DNA of 64,000 nt from positions 64,015,184 to 64,079,183 of the forward strand of contig CM043942.1 in assembly GCA_014529385.2 (NCBI GenBank), written 5' to 3'. A model generated the notes under the pieces. That model was not told the origin of the DNA. It saw only the letters and a list, made by a program, of their open reading frames with translations, and did not search any database. The translations under genes were made by a program, and so were the position numbers. The stretch's first letter is position 1; each line of letters opens with the position of its first letter. The stretch comes from Adiantum capillus-veneris. Its lineage: Eukaryota > Streptophyta > Polypodiopsida > Polypodiales > Pteridaceae. Of the stretch, positions 43,486 to 55,086 are shown in pieces.

Positions 43486-46400
43486 AAATTAAAGAACAAG
43501 AACACTTAATGCAAACACAACAATAGACATGATTTTTACATTGTCTACCCTAAGGTTTTATTAGATACCAAAATCCATCTATGATCTACTCATTAATAGA
43601 AAGAAAGTCAAATTAAAATCCTGACTCTTTTTTATGCTACACTCTCTCTTAGTCTCAATACCATGGAGTTCAACTAGATTAAGTCAACTAATAACTACTA
43701 CTTGTTGTTAAAGGTATGCTTGAAGTGTATAAGGCTTAACCAATGCTCTAGTGTAGAATGGGTATTTAGGTCTCAAGGTCTACCACTTATCCAAGCAAAG
43801 ATCCATTTAGATATGGAAACCCAATTTTTCTTAATATAATGATATAGAGTGGACAAGTGGTGAATCCTGAGACCAAGCCACTCATGCTACTAGGGATAAT
43901 AGGTTGGACAAGTGGTGGACCTTGAATGTAAACCCCCCATGTACAAAGTATCAGGGGTTTTGGGTATTTCAATGGACTCTAGCATCTTGGAAACATGGTG
44001 GAGCTTACTTCTCTCCATGTTTCAATGGAGTCTATCTTGGATAAATGGTGGAGCATCATTCTCTCCATGTTTCAATGGAGCCTACCTTGGACAAGTGGTG
44101 CATGTTTGTTTCTCTCTATGTTTGAACAGATTTAGCTTGGACAAGTGGTGGACCTTGGAACAAAATCCCCATGTAAAACATATCATGGACATTACAAGTG
44201 GTGAGAAAAAATACCATTCAATATATAACCTTATAGGTTGGAAAAGTGGTGGACCTTAACACCCAATTATTATTAATATAATGACATAGAGTGGACAAGT
44301 GGTGAATCTTGCGACCAAACCTACTAGGAAAAGTACGTTGGACAAGTGGTGGACCTTGAATGCAAACCCCCCATGTACAAAATATTACTCATGCTACTAG
44401 GAATAATTTGGTATTAAGGTCCATGTTTCAATGGAGCCTAGCTTGGAAAAGTGGTGGACCTTTGTTTCTCTCTATGTTTCAATAGAATTTTCTTGGACAA
44501 GTGGTGAACCTTGGAACAAAACCCCCATGTAAAGCATGTCATGGGCATTACAAGTGGTGAGAAAAAATACTTTCAAGGTATAACCTTATAGGCTGGACAA
44601 GTGGTGGACCTTAGCACCCAATTCCTCTTATTATAATGACATATAGTGGAAAAGTGGTGAATTGTGAGACCAAACCTACTAGGGATAATAGGTTGGAGAA
44701 ATGGTTGACCTTGAATGTAAATCACCCATGTACAAAATATCATGGGTTTTGCGTATTTCAATGGAGCCTAGCATCTTGGAGACATGGTGGAACTTACTTC
44801 TCTCCATGTTTTAATGGAGCCTATCTAGGAGAAATGGTGGAGGTTCCTTCTCTCCATGTTTCAATGGAGCCTAGCTTGGACAAGTCGTGGACCTTTGTTT
44901 CTCTCTATGTTTGAATATGGTTAGCTTGGACAAGTGGTGGATCTTGGAATGAAACTCCCATGTAAAACATATCATGGGCATTTCAAGTGGCGAGAAAGGA
45001 TACCATTTAAGATATAACCTTATAGGTTGGACAAGTGGTGGACTTTAACACAATATAATGACATAGAGTGTACAAGTGGTGAATCTTGAAACCAAACCAC
45101 TCATGCTACTAGGGATAATAGGTTAAACAAGTGGTGGGCCTTGAAATAAAACCCCCTAGAGTGTTTCAATGGATCCTAGCTTGGAAACATGGTAAAGCTT
45201 GCTTCTCTCCATGTTTCAATGCAGCCTATCTTGGATAAATGGTGCAGCATCATTCTCTCCATGTTTCAATGGAGCCTAGCTTGGACAAGTGGTGGACCTT
45301 TGTTTCTCTCTATGTTTGAATAGAGTTATCTTGGAAAAGTGGTGGACCTTGGAACAAAAACCCCATGTAAAACATATCATGGGCATTACAAGTGGTGAGA
45401 AAAAATACCATTCAATATATAACCTTATAGGTTGGACAAGTGGTGGACCTTAACACCCAATTATTCTTAATATAATGACATAGAGTGGATAAGTGGTGAA
45501 ATTGGGACCAAACCTACTAGGGAAATAGTTGGACAAGTGGTGGACCTTGAATGTAAACGCCCCATGTACAAAATATCACTCATGCTACTAGAAATAATTT
45601 GGTATTAAGGTCCATGTTTCAATGCAGCCTAGCTTGGAAAAGTGGTGGACCTTTGTTTCTCTCTATGTTTCAATAGATTTATCTTGGATAAGTGGTGTAC
45701 CTTGGAACAAAACCCCCATGTAAATCATGTCATGGGCATTACAAGTGGTGAGAAAAAATACCATTCAAGCTATAACATTATAGGTTGGACAAGTGGTGGA
45801 CCTTAACACCTAATTCCTCTTAATATAATGACATAGAGTGGACAAGTGGTGAATCATGAGACCAAACCTACTAGGGATAATAGGTTGGACAAGTGGTGAA
45901 CCTTGAATGTAAACCCCCCATGTACAAAAAATTATGGGTATTGGGTATTTCAATGGAGCCTAGCAACTTGGAGACATGGTGGAGCTTATTTCTCTCCATG
46001 TTTCAATGGAGCCTATCTAGGAGAAACAGTGGAGGTTCCTTCTCTCTATGTTTCAATGAGCCTAGCTTGGACAAGTGGTGGACCTTTCTTTCTCTATATG
46101 TTTTAATAGAGTTAGCTTGGACAAGTGGTGGACCTTGGAATGAAACCCCCATGTAAAACATATCATGGGCATTTCAAGTGGTGAGAAAGGATACTATTTA
46201 AAATATAACCTTATAGGCTGGACAAGTGGTGGACTTTAACACATATTTCTTCTTAATATAATGACATAGAGTGTACAAGTGGTGAATCTTGAGACCAAAC
46301 CACTCTTGCTACTAGGGATAATAGGTTGGACAAGTGGTGGACCTTGAATGTAAACCCCTCATGTACAAAATTATGGGTTTAGGGTATTTCAATGGAGCCT

Positions 46401-47700
46401 AGCTTGGAGACATGGTGGAGATTGCTTCTCTCAATGTTTCAATGGAACCTATCTTGGAGAAATGGTGGATCATCCTTCTCTCCATGTTTCAATGGAGCCT
46501 ATCTTGGACAAGTGGTGGATGGAGTTAGCTTGGACAAGTGGTGGGTCTTGGAACAAAACCCCTTTGTAAAACATAGCATGGACATTACAAGTGATGAGGA
46601 AAAATATCATTCAAGATATAACCTTATAGGTTGGAAAAGTGGTGATGGACCTTGATAAGTGGTGAAGGATACCATTTAAGATATACCCTTATAGGTTGGA
46701 CAAGTGGTGGACCTTAACACCCAGTTATTCTTAATATAATGACATAGAGTGGATAAGTGGTGAATCTTAAGACCAAATCACTCATGCTACTAGGTATAAT
46801 ACGTTAGAGAAGTGGTAGACCTTGAATGTAACACCCCATGTACAAAATATCATGGTTTTAGGGTGTTTCAATGGAGCCTAGAATCTCGGAGACATGGTAG
46901 ATCTTGATTCTTTCCATGTTTGAATGGCACCTATCTTGGAAAAATGATGGAGGTTACTTCTCTCCATACTTCAACGGAGCCTAGCTTTGACAAGTGGTGA
47001 ACCTTTGCTTCTCTCTATGTTTGAATAGAGTTAGCTTGGACAAGTGGTGGACCTTCTTCTCTCTATGTTTGAATAGAGTTAGCTTGGACAAGTGGTGGAC
47101 CTTGGAATGAAACCCCCGTGTAAAACATATCATGGGCATTTCAAGTGGTGAGAAAGGATACCATTTAAGATATAACCTTATAGGTTGGACAAGTGGTGGA
47201 CCTTAATACATAGTTCTTCTTAATATAATGACATAGAGTGTACAAGTGGTGTATCTTGAGACCAAACCACTCGTGCTACTAGGGATCCTAGCTTGGACAA
47301 GTGGTGGACCTTGGAAAAAAGTCCCCCTGTACAACATAGATGAGTTTTTTCATGTTTTAATGGAAGAGAGATTCGACAAATGGTGGAGCTTGCTTATCTC
47401 CATGTGGATTTTAGAACTAGCTTGGACAAGTGGTGGAGCTTTGCTTTTTTACTCTTCATAATACAATGATGTATAGGTTGGTTACATGGTGAATCTTAAG
47501 GCCAAACCTCCCATCTTACTAGAGATGATAGGTTGGACAAGTGGTCAACCTTCTATCATTTCTCCATGCCTATAATTAGACAATTAGTAGAACTAGCATC
47601 TTTCTATGTTGTCTAGAGCTGAGCTTGGACAAGTAGTGGACCTTGCTACTCTCTTCCCTTGGATTATTAGTTTGAAGACTCATTATATATACTTGCTTAG
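43486..47700 (+). repeat. Satellite array, forward-oriented
   Basis: After about 250 bases of ordinary AT-rich (intron-like) sequence, units of roughly 440 bp begin near 43740. Each has GGACAAGTGGTGGACCTT cores, TGTTTCAATGGAGCCTA, TATAACCTTATAGGTTGGA, ATAATGACATAGAGTG and CATGTAAAACATATCATGGG blocks. At least eight units, diverged from each other. Open frames through it (MVDLECKPPMYK-type) are by-products. Confidence 0.9.
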
Positions 47701-48429
47701 ATCTATATAATTACTCATTAGTTAGGTTACAAGTGGGTATGTAATTTGTTAGCCTCAAGGGACTTTGAATATTGAATAGTAAGACCAAGTGCTGGTTTGA
47801 AGATCTTTTGCTTATCTAAACTAGACTCTAACTCAATAATAAGTTTCATAAGTTCCACGAATTGTCCTATCTAGGCTCCAAAAGAGTCTTAATTGGTTTG
47901 TGCTAGATTATAACTTCCTTGATGGGGTAGAATCCTAGAAAAATGAGGCACTATAAGTTTTACCTTAGCTCAAATGGATTTTTCACTTAAACTCGACTGC
48001 AATTTGGCTATCTAGTCTTTGTCTCGATGGAGTTTAACACTAGATACATAGTAGTGATATTTAAGCTTCATGTCTCTTCACTTGATCGAGATATGAGACC
48101 ATACTTTCAAGGTCACCACTTGTCTTACCTAAAGACCAATGTGAGACATGGGAGCAAGAAAGCCATCCGATATTGTTTTAAGGACTATTACATAGGCAAT
48201 CAATAACTTAAGTAAAGCAAAAAAACTTGGATCTTTCACAATTAATAACTTAAGTAAAGCCAAAAAGACTTGGATCTTTGACAGTTTTTTTCAAACTAAA
48301 AAAGCACAATCTCATGCTAACAAAACTATAAATCACAATTGAAAGGTTTGAACAAGAAAAAGATCAACAATCTTAATAAGAAGGATACTTTTCATTTCAT
48401 TTGATGATTACAAACTAAAATAAAGTCTC
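47701..48429. other. Intergenic or intronic stretch between satellite and gene
   Basis: A 45-bp duplication (AATAACTTAAGTAAAGC...ACTTGGATCTTT) lies near 48200-48280. No coding motif. Confidence 0.5.
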
Positions 48430-48537
48430 TCAAGAAATTGATAAACAAAAAATGTAGGTGACTGCTTCATTATTTTGAGCAAAAATATCAAAATCTCTAT
48501 TGATTGAGCTCCATCTAGTAGTATCCTTTGTAAGATC
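48430..48537 (-). CDS. Possible small last exon after the HAD-SAP exon
   Basis: TTTTATTCCTTCTTGCAG just upstream on the minus strand is a good 3' splice site. A frame DLTKDTTRWSSINRDFDIFA runs to TGA at 48430. The preceding exon has TAA immediately before a potential GT donor at 48629-48630, so this segment may be 3' untranslated or may have encoded the tail before a stop mutation. Confidence 0.3.
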   Translation of the reverse strand, partial: DLTKDTTRWSSINRDFDIFAQNNEAVTYIFCLSIS

Positions 48538-48631
48538 CTGCAAGAAGGAATAAAAAGAAAGATTTGTTAGATACCATGCACATGAGTGTTCAAGCATGTG
48601 TATCAAGAATATATGACATGTCACTAGTACC

Positions 48632-49830
48632 TTAGGGTTGCTTTCTATCCAGCCTTAGAAGATTGTTCTCAGCTTTCACCTTATTTATATAAGCCTTTGC
48701 TGTGGTTGCCTTCAAAACTCCTTTTGTGTTACAACCCAATTGCCTAGCTAAAGTGGTCAATTGTGACGCCTTCATGCTTTCAATGGGTGTACGCTCCTTT
48801 GCCAAGATCTCTTGTATTTGGGCTCTTCTCATTTCATTGCGGTGGCTTGTGTCACTTGCATCTTCAATGATAGTTTCATCTCTGTCACCTTTTGCAGGTG
48901 GTATTCTTCTTGTAAAGAACACCTTAGCTGACCAAACATCATTTTTCTGCTTCCAATACTCCATGATTTGTTTGTATTCACTATCATTTGTCACTATAGG
49001 TTGTCCATAACGATTAGAAGCAATTAAATCACGCACATCCCTTCTCTCATCAAGCTGAATCAAGTATGGCAGTAGCTCCTCCAAGAGCATATTGTCAACC
49101 ATCTTCTCAGCATCAAATTGTGGTGGAAAAATGCAATTGTTTGCTGGTGAAATACATCCCTTGTAAGGAGAGTCATCAATAAGCACTGTTCTTTGTGGAT
49201 CACATTCAAACCCCATGGCAATTTTGGCTAGAGGCTTGAACATTGCCTCAACGTTTGGATTGTCGGGTCTAAACAATTTTTGAGTTTGAGCGGTGTAGCA
49301 AACATCTTGCGACCAAATTGCAAAGAAAGGCAATGTATCCTCAGCTAAGTTGTTTAGTGCTGCAAGGATTTGATACACATTATTCCTAGTAGCTGTCGAC
49401 CAAATTGCAACATTAAACCTTTGTAAAATAGTCTTCAAGAATTGGATGCAACCTGGCCTGAGTATAATATATCTTTTTGAATCCATTTGCACTGAGTTGT
49501 GGTGTGAGGATGGTTGAGGGGAACGTTTCAACAATAGACCATTTAAATCCAATATAATTGTAAGCATGGATTTCTCAACATCTACGCTACATGACGTAGT
49601 ACCAATTGGCAATAGCTCGTGAGTGGACTTTTCAGTCTCTTTTGATGTATGTTGCATTTTTGAAGCATCGATTTCTTGGTTCTCATTATTGGAAGCTTGC
49701 TCAAGTTGCACAACACTAGACTCTAGTATAGAAATATCATCCATCTTGGGCACTTTAGAAACCATAGAATCTATGGATTCTATAGTTGTTGACTGAACCA
49801 TAGGAGCATTATCCATCCCAGTTTGTGAAT
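48632..49830 (-). CDS. HAD-superfamily (FCP1/NIF-like) phosphatase domain with SAP-like C-terminus
   Basis: A 404-codon frame (exon from 49830, after a TTTTCTTAG acceptor; the first 5-6 codons of the frame are intron). Residues 10-90 are acidic and Ser-rich without domain. The phosphatase-like domain runs from about 95 to 290: IILDLNGLLLKR (D100, N102, so the second catalytic Asp is Asn), VAIWSTATRNNV (motif II), FKPLAKI (Lys 204) and TVLIDDSPYKG (DD 224-225). Plant HAD-like proteins with a DLNGLL motif exist to my memory, so this may be a subfamily feature. Residues 357-391 (MKASQLTTLARQLG...TAKAYINKV) fit a SAP-type helix-extended-helix, a DNA/chromatin-binding module, suggesting a nuclear role. 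The preceding exon is not found; flanking DNA is satellite-containing. Confidence 0.8.
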
Positions 49831-50472
49831 CTAAGAAAACACACACACAAATGGTATCTCAAAACCACTAGAATTTTATTCACCATATTTATATGTAGAA
49901 CTCCTAGTAAGAAATTTATTTAAGGTAAAGTCGTTGTTAGAATCCTTGCAACCATTTTCAGCATTCGTACACCAAACACCACTTGTCTAAAATACAATCT
50001 ACTAACTCAACATTTTCCATCCTACACTTTATTAAAGATGAGTACTTAAAGTGAAAACTAAAAGCCACCCTTGTTGAGGAAACATGGATACAAGGTCCAC
50101 CAAATGTCCAACCTAGACTACAAGAAAATAATTAGAGATTTGGCTTAGATTTGGATTCAAAGGCCACCACTTATTCAAGTAAGATAACTCCACTTGTTTA
50201 AGACAGTAATGTTTGAAGCCCCACCACTTGTCCAACCTAGACATTGATTAAATTTTGGTAAGATTTATCACAAATCTAGAGTAGAATCAAGATTCTATGG
50301 CCAAGGTAGTCAAATATGTTAGACAACACACAAAGCATAAGAGCACTCTAGATTCTCGTTGAGCATAAACTAAACAATAATCAAATGTTATATTCACTTG
50401 AGATTTCATCCATGAAAAATGAAAATGATGCATGTACTTGAGATTTCCATCCATGTACAATACTTTACAATG
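49831..50472. other. Intergenic or intron, with satellite scraps
   Basis: Two or three diverged satellite pieces (CAAGGTCCACCAAATGTCC, CCACCACTTGTCC) at 50090-50240, in the orientation opposite to the 40-47.7-kb arrays. A 21-base direct repeat (CATGGATG-GAAATCTCAAGT) at 50410-50460 lies just past the SET stop codon. Confidence 0.6.
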
Positions 50473-51028
50473 TCAAGTAAAGTTATAGTCAGCAAACAAC
50501 TCTTCTCCTGCTTCAACTTGACAAATAGTCTCAATGCATACATGGCCATATTCTTCTGACTTGATGTGTGAAGAGGTGCATTTATGCCAAGGTGGCAAAT
50601 TTGGATCAAATGTATAGCGTACGTTGGGACAGACATTTGTACTGTGAGAACTATTTATATAGCCCGACACGTTTCCTTCTTCTACACAACCAATAATGTA
50701 TGATTGATCTTCCTCTTCTTCTATGTTTGGATCCTCTAGAAGAGAATATTTATAAGCTCTTGGAAATATTTTGCATATCTTTTTCCAGTCTTGAAATCTA
50801 TACTTATGCCCTCCATAGTTTAGAATAGTCAAACCACTTTCCAGGGTAGTATGCACAAATAGCCCATAACCAGCTCCTTCAATACATGAAAGTCGCACTT
50901 CAAAATCCACACCGTTAATATGGAAAATTACATCTTTGGGAATAGGAAAAGTTGGTGTCCCAAAAGGATCTTCATGCCAATCATAGTGTGAAATACATCT
51001 AGTTTTATATCACTTAACTCCTTTGTGT
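50473..51028 (-). CDS. SET-domain exon
   Basis: The minus-strand frame from 50910 gives a SET-type lysine methyltransferase domain: EGAGYGLFVH (SAM-site GxG, residues 11-20), GYINSSHSTNVCPNVRY (NHSCxPN-like) and VEAGEELFADYNF (GEELxxDY, 135-142), ending in TGA after NFT. The frame is open further upstream (SHYDWHEDPFGTPTFPIPKD). A 3' splice site (CTTCTTTTTGCAG) ends at 51029. From the splice site the reading HTKELSDIK joins the SET frame only if one base is added in an A-run at 51003-51006. The likely upstream exon is 53625-55002, across a satellite-filled intron. The NHS motif is slightly irregular, so activity is uncertain. Confidence 0.8.
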
Positions 51029-53624
51029 CTGCAAAAAGAAGAAAATATTATGCATAAAATAATGACAATATCAAAGAAAGATATCATTATTTTATAGTCC
51101 AATAGGTCCATTGTATGGAAGACTTAGAGTGCCTCTTACATGGTGCCTCCAAGGTTTCCAAAAAATAAAATCATTGGAAAAAAAAGGCCACTGTGTCTCC
51201 AATCTATTGCCCATTTGAAGCATAGAGAGAACCAAGGTCCACCACTTGTCCAAGCTAGACATGGAGCATTGACACAAGATCCAACACTTATCCAAGAACC
51301 CTATAGTATATGTGGTAACATGGGATGCATTGATGCAACAAAAGTAGTCTAGCCTCCTCATCCATCTCTTTTTTCTTGTAGCCTAGAGGGATTAGTTTCA
51401 AGGTCTATCACTAGTCAAAAACTACACATAGAACATTGATACAAGGTTCCACCACATGTGAAACCTATCATCTCTAGTAGCATGGATGGTTTGATATCAA
51501 GGTTCATCGCGTGTCCTACCTATACTCTATTGTAGCATATAGATTCTGGTTTGGTGGTACTACACTTGTCCAAACTTGGCTTGTTGTTGATATCTGGAGG
51601 TAATCAAGGGTCCTCCACTTGTCCAAGTTAGGCATATAAAACAATTGCAAGGTCCACCATGTGTACAACATATGATTGATTATAGCATGCATGGTCTTAT
51701 TTCATGGGCAACCATCTTCTCTCCAACATGTGTCCAACCTCGGCTCCATTGAAGCATGGAGAGAAGCAAGGTCCACCACTTATCAAAGCTATTATTTTCT
51801 CCCAGTGCTTTCAAAACCCATAATACGTTGTACATGGGGGGGGGATTCTTGTTTCAAGGTCCACCCCTTGGCTAAGATTGGATCCATTGAAACATAAAGA
51901 GAAGCAAGCTCTACCATTTGTCCAAGCTAGGAGCCATTGAAACATGAAAACCCCATAATATGTTGTATACGGGGGGTGTTTTTTCAAGGTCTACCACTTG
52001 TCTAAGCTATGGTCCATTGGAACATGGAGAGAAGCAAAGCTCCACCACTTTTCTAAGCTAGGATCCATTGAAACATGGAGAGAAGCAAGCTCCATTGTTT
52101 GTCTAAGCTAGGCTCCATTGGAACATGGAGAAAACAAGCTCCACCACTTGCCTATTATTGCATAGAGATTCTGGTTTGAAGGTCCACCACTTGTCCAACC
52201 TTGCCTTCATGTATGGAGATAATCAAGAGTGCAATGCTTCTCTAAGCTAGGGACATAAAAGAGTTTCAAGGTCCACTACATATACGATCTATGATGGGTT
52301 GTAGCATGGGAGGTTTCATTTTAAGGTTGACCACTTCTCCAGCTCCGCTTGTCCAACCTCAGATCCATTGAAGAATGGAGAATAAAGGTGTACCAACTCT
52401 CCAAAATAGGCAGGACAATCTCTATAAAACCCATGAATTGTTAATATATGCTATGCTGTGGAGTTTTGTTTGAAGTTCCACTCCTTATCCAAGCTACAAT
52501 CCATTGAAGCATGGAACTAAGTAAGATATATCTCTAGTCCAAGATAGGATCCATTGAAACATAGAGAGAATCAAGGTCCACCACTTGTCCAAGCTATGCA
52601 TGGGTAATTGATATAAGGACCACTACGTTTTCACCTATACTATGCTCTATCATGGATGGTTTCATATCCTACCAATTTTCCAACCTATTTAGTAGGTTGT
52701 ATTATGGGGGTTTGGTTTCAAGGTACTTCACTTGTCTGAGGTGGGTTCCATTGAACCATGGAGAGAAACTATGTCTACCACTTGTCCGAAATATGCTCCT
52801 TTAAAACATAAAAACAAGGTCCACCACTTGTCCAAGCTAAAGTTTCTCTCCATTGAAGCATGGAGAGAAACAAGGTCTACCACCTGTCCAAAATATGCTC
52901 CATTGAAACATAAAAGCAAGGTCCACCACTTGTCCAAGCTAATATAACAAATGGGTGTTGGTTACAAGGTGTACCACACTTGTCTAAACTAGTCTTCATG
53001 CAAGGTCTACCACATGTCCAAGCTATATGAGCTTGTTTTGAAGGTCTACCACACCTCTTGAAATTAGGATCCATGTAAGGTCCACCTTTTGTCAAGCTAT
53101 GCATTTAATGAGTACTAAAACTAAGTAAATTGCAGTACTTAAATACCTTTCCAAGCTCATTAAGATTTTGGTCTCTAAGGCCGGCCACCACCACATGTCT
53201 AATCTATGCTCTAATTGATTACTTATGCTATTTCTCTCAAAGTCCAAACATAAGCTCCCTTCTAGCAAGGTTAGTTTAAATTTAGGCTCCAGCACCTGTC
53301 TAAGCTAGGTTCAATTTATGAAGCATCACCATTTAACCATGCTACGATCTAATGTATCATATCAAGGGGGTATTGATAAAAGGTCCAAAACTTATTGAGT
53401 TCAAGCTCTTAAGTAATTAAGTCTTTGTGAGTATTAAATGTTTTAGTTTTAGTCTACAGATCCACCATTCAAAAACTCAAGTAATTTACTATTTACATTC
53501 AAACCTTGAATGCTTGAGATAAAAAATACAAGCTCAATCAATACTATATAAAGCAAAATCTAACATTAAGAGTATCAAATCAGTAACAAGAAACACTAAC
53601 ATGCACAAGAAACTCAAAACATAC
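51029..53624 (-). repeat. Intron-like interval filled with satellite (reverse-oriented)
   Basis: Between a GTATGT donor (53619-53624, minus strand) and the acceptor at 51029 lies about 2.6 kb. From 51220 to 53320 it consists of diverged GGTCCACCACTTGTCC...ATTGAAACATGGAGAGAA subunits; the rest is plain AT-rich DNA. Satellite orientation here is opposite to the 40-47.7-kb arrays. Confidence 0.75.
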
Positions 53625-55002
53625 GTGTCTCCATTTCCAAAAAGTCCTCCATTGACAGAGGATGGTGTTGTTGTTGTTCTTCTTCTCTTTGTGGAGAGCA
53701 CTCCTCTGTAACAGGCACAATGTCGCCTGATTGCGAAGTGGATTGTTGAAGTCCAGCCCATTTTTCTATATCTTCATGAGACTTAACAAAGTCTAGCAGC
53801 ATGGTCTCCACGCTTTTTGCCTCCTCCACACTATCAATTAAGCAGATGACTTCTTTTTTCTGTTGTATTCCTTCTTGTGCAACCAAGGAGCCATCACCAA
53901 AAACATCAACAAGCTTGCGGTCTTCAAAACAATATGTACGAATGTAGTGCTTGACCAAAGCTCTTTTTTTGGCCTCCAAATATTGCAAATCTGACATATC
54001 GTTATCTGCTACTTGAAGAAGAGAACAATCAATTGGCATGGGATGTTCCTCTGATCTTCTTCTCAGGTCTTCAAATGCATTGCCTTGTCCCAAGAAGGCA
54101 ATAACTGTTAGGAATTGAATTGCTCCTTTGCAAGGAGCTGATGGAAAGTGATGCAATGCACCACAACAATGGTAGCTCAGATTATCTCCCATGGCGTGAA
54201 AGGCACATTGCAATTTTGTGAAGTTAGTGAAATCCACAAATGCAAGAAAGACAAATCCAGGATCTGTTGACCCTCCAGCAATAGCCAAGATCCCATCCAA
54301 AGCATTGTTAAATGTCTCCTCACTCCACTTCAAATTGCCTCCAACGTTTTTTGTCATATCTAAAACACATAAGCCAATAGGCACTTTATTATTGAAGTGG
54401 CGCATCAAGTAGAGATTGCCTTCCATTTGTAGGCTCACCACATAGATTGACCATGGCAAATCTCTAGGCTCAGTTTTCTCCTTTTGAAGGTGAATTGCCC
54501 ATTGCATGTATTTTATTGCTCCATCTGGAAAAGCCATTTTCTTTGTTCCACGCGTCAAACTAGATCTGATCCATTCCTCGCATAGCATTAAAATTGTTTT
54601 ATAAACAACATCATTGATGTTATACATTTTGACCACCTCCTCCCAGTCTTTACATGGTGAAGACTCATTCAAATTGTTGAAGCCTTCAAGAAGTGCATCT
54701 TGAATCAATTTGTCTTGCTTCAACTGCTTGATTCGATCATACATGTCAGTTGCATCACCATCCTTTGCACTCTTTGACAGTAAAATCTTCTCATCTCTAA
54801 TCTCTTCTTGAATAGTCTTTACCTCTGATTCCTCAAGGCCACAAAGGTATCTAAATACAGTTGTTGGGGGTTTCTTATTCTCCTCTTCTAGATTTTCAAT
54901 GATTTCTATCCAGCAATCATAACTAAATCAGAGTAGGTGACCATGTGTGCCTGTTTAGCAATCCAACTTGCCTGCACTCATTCTTGCCAATCGAAGAAAA
55001 CC
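53625..55002 (-). pseudogene. Large exon with methyltransferase-like glycine motif
   Basis: The long frame (from 54744; open upstream to about 54915) has no full family match I can name. Near residue 280 KLVDVFGDGSLVAQ resembles the DxFxGxG SAM-binding motif I as it occurs late in N6/N4-type DNA methyltransferases, and KKEVICLID after it fits the next strand with an acidic end. An upstream DPPY-type catalytic motif is not seen (FLAFVDFTNF is the best position), so it may be inactive or another Rossmann-like domain. The C-terminus is Gln/His-rich. GTATGT follows at 53624; a TTTCTTTTTAG acceptor precedes 55002. Between 55002 and 54915 every plausible frame has a stop (for example TGA at 54978-54980), so at least one stop or shift must be assumed. 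Confidence 0.65.
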
Positions 55003-55086
55003 CTAAAAAGAAATAGAGAAATAATTAAACTATTGAGCAAGATTTGTTAATTAAACACTATCAAAAAGACAAAGAAAATAACTTAC

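Noticed and set aside
40403-47461. Forward frames such as MVDLECKPPMYK... as genes
   Set aside because: Same satellite in the opposite orientation; no splice context or conserved domain.
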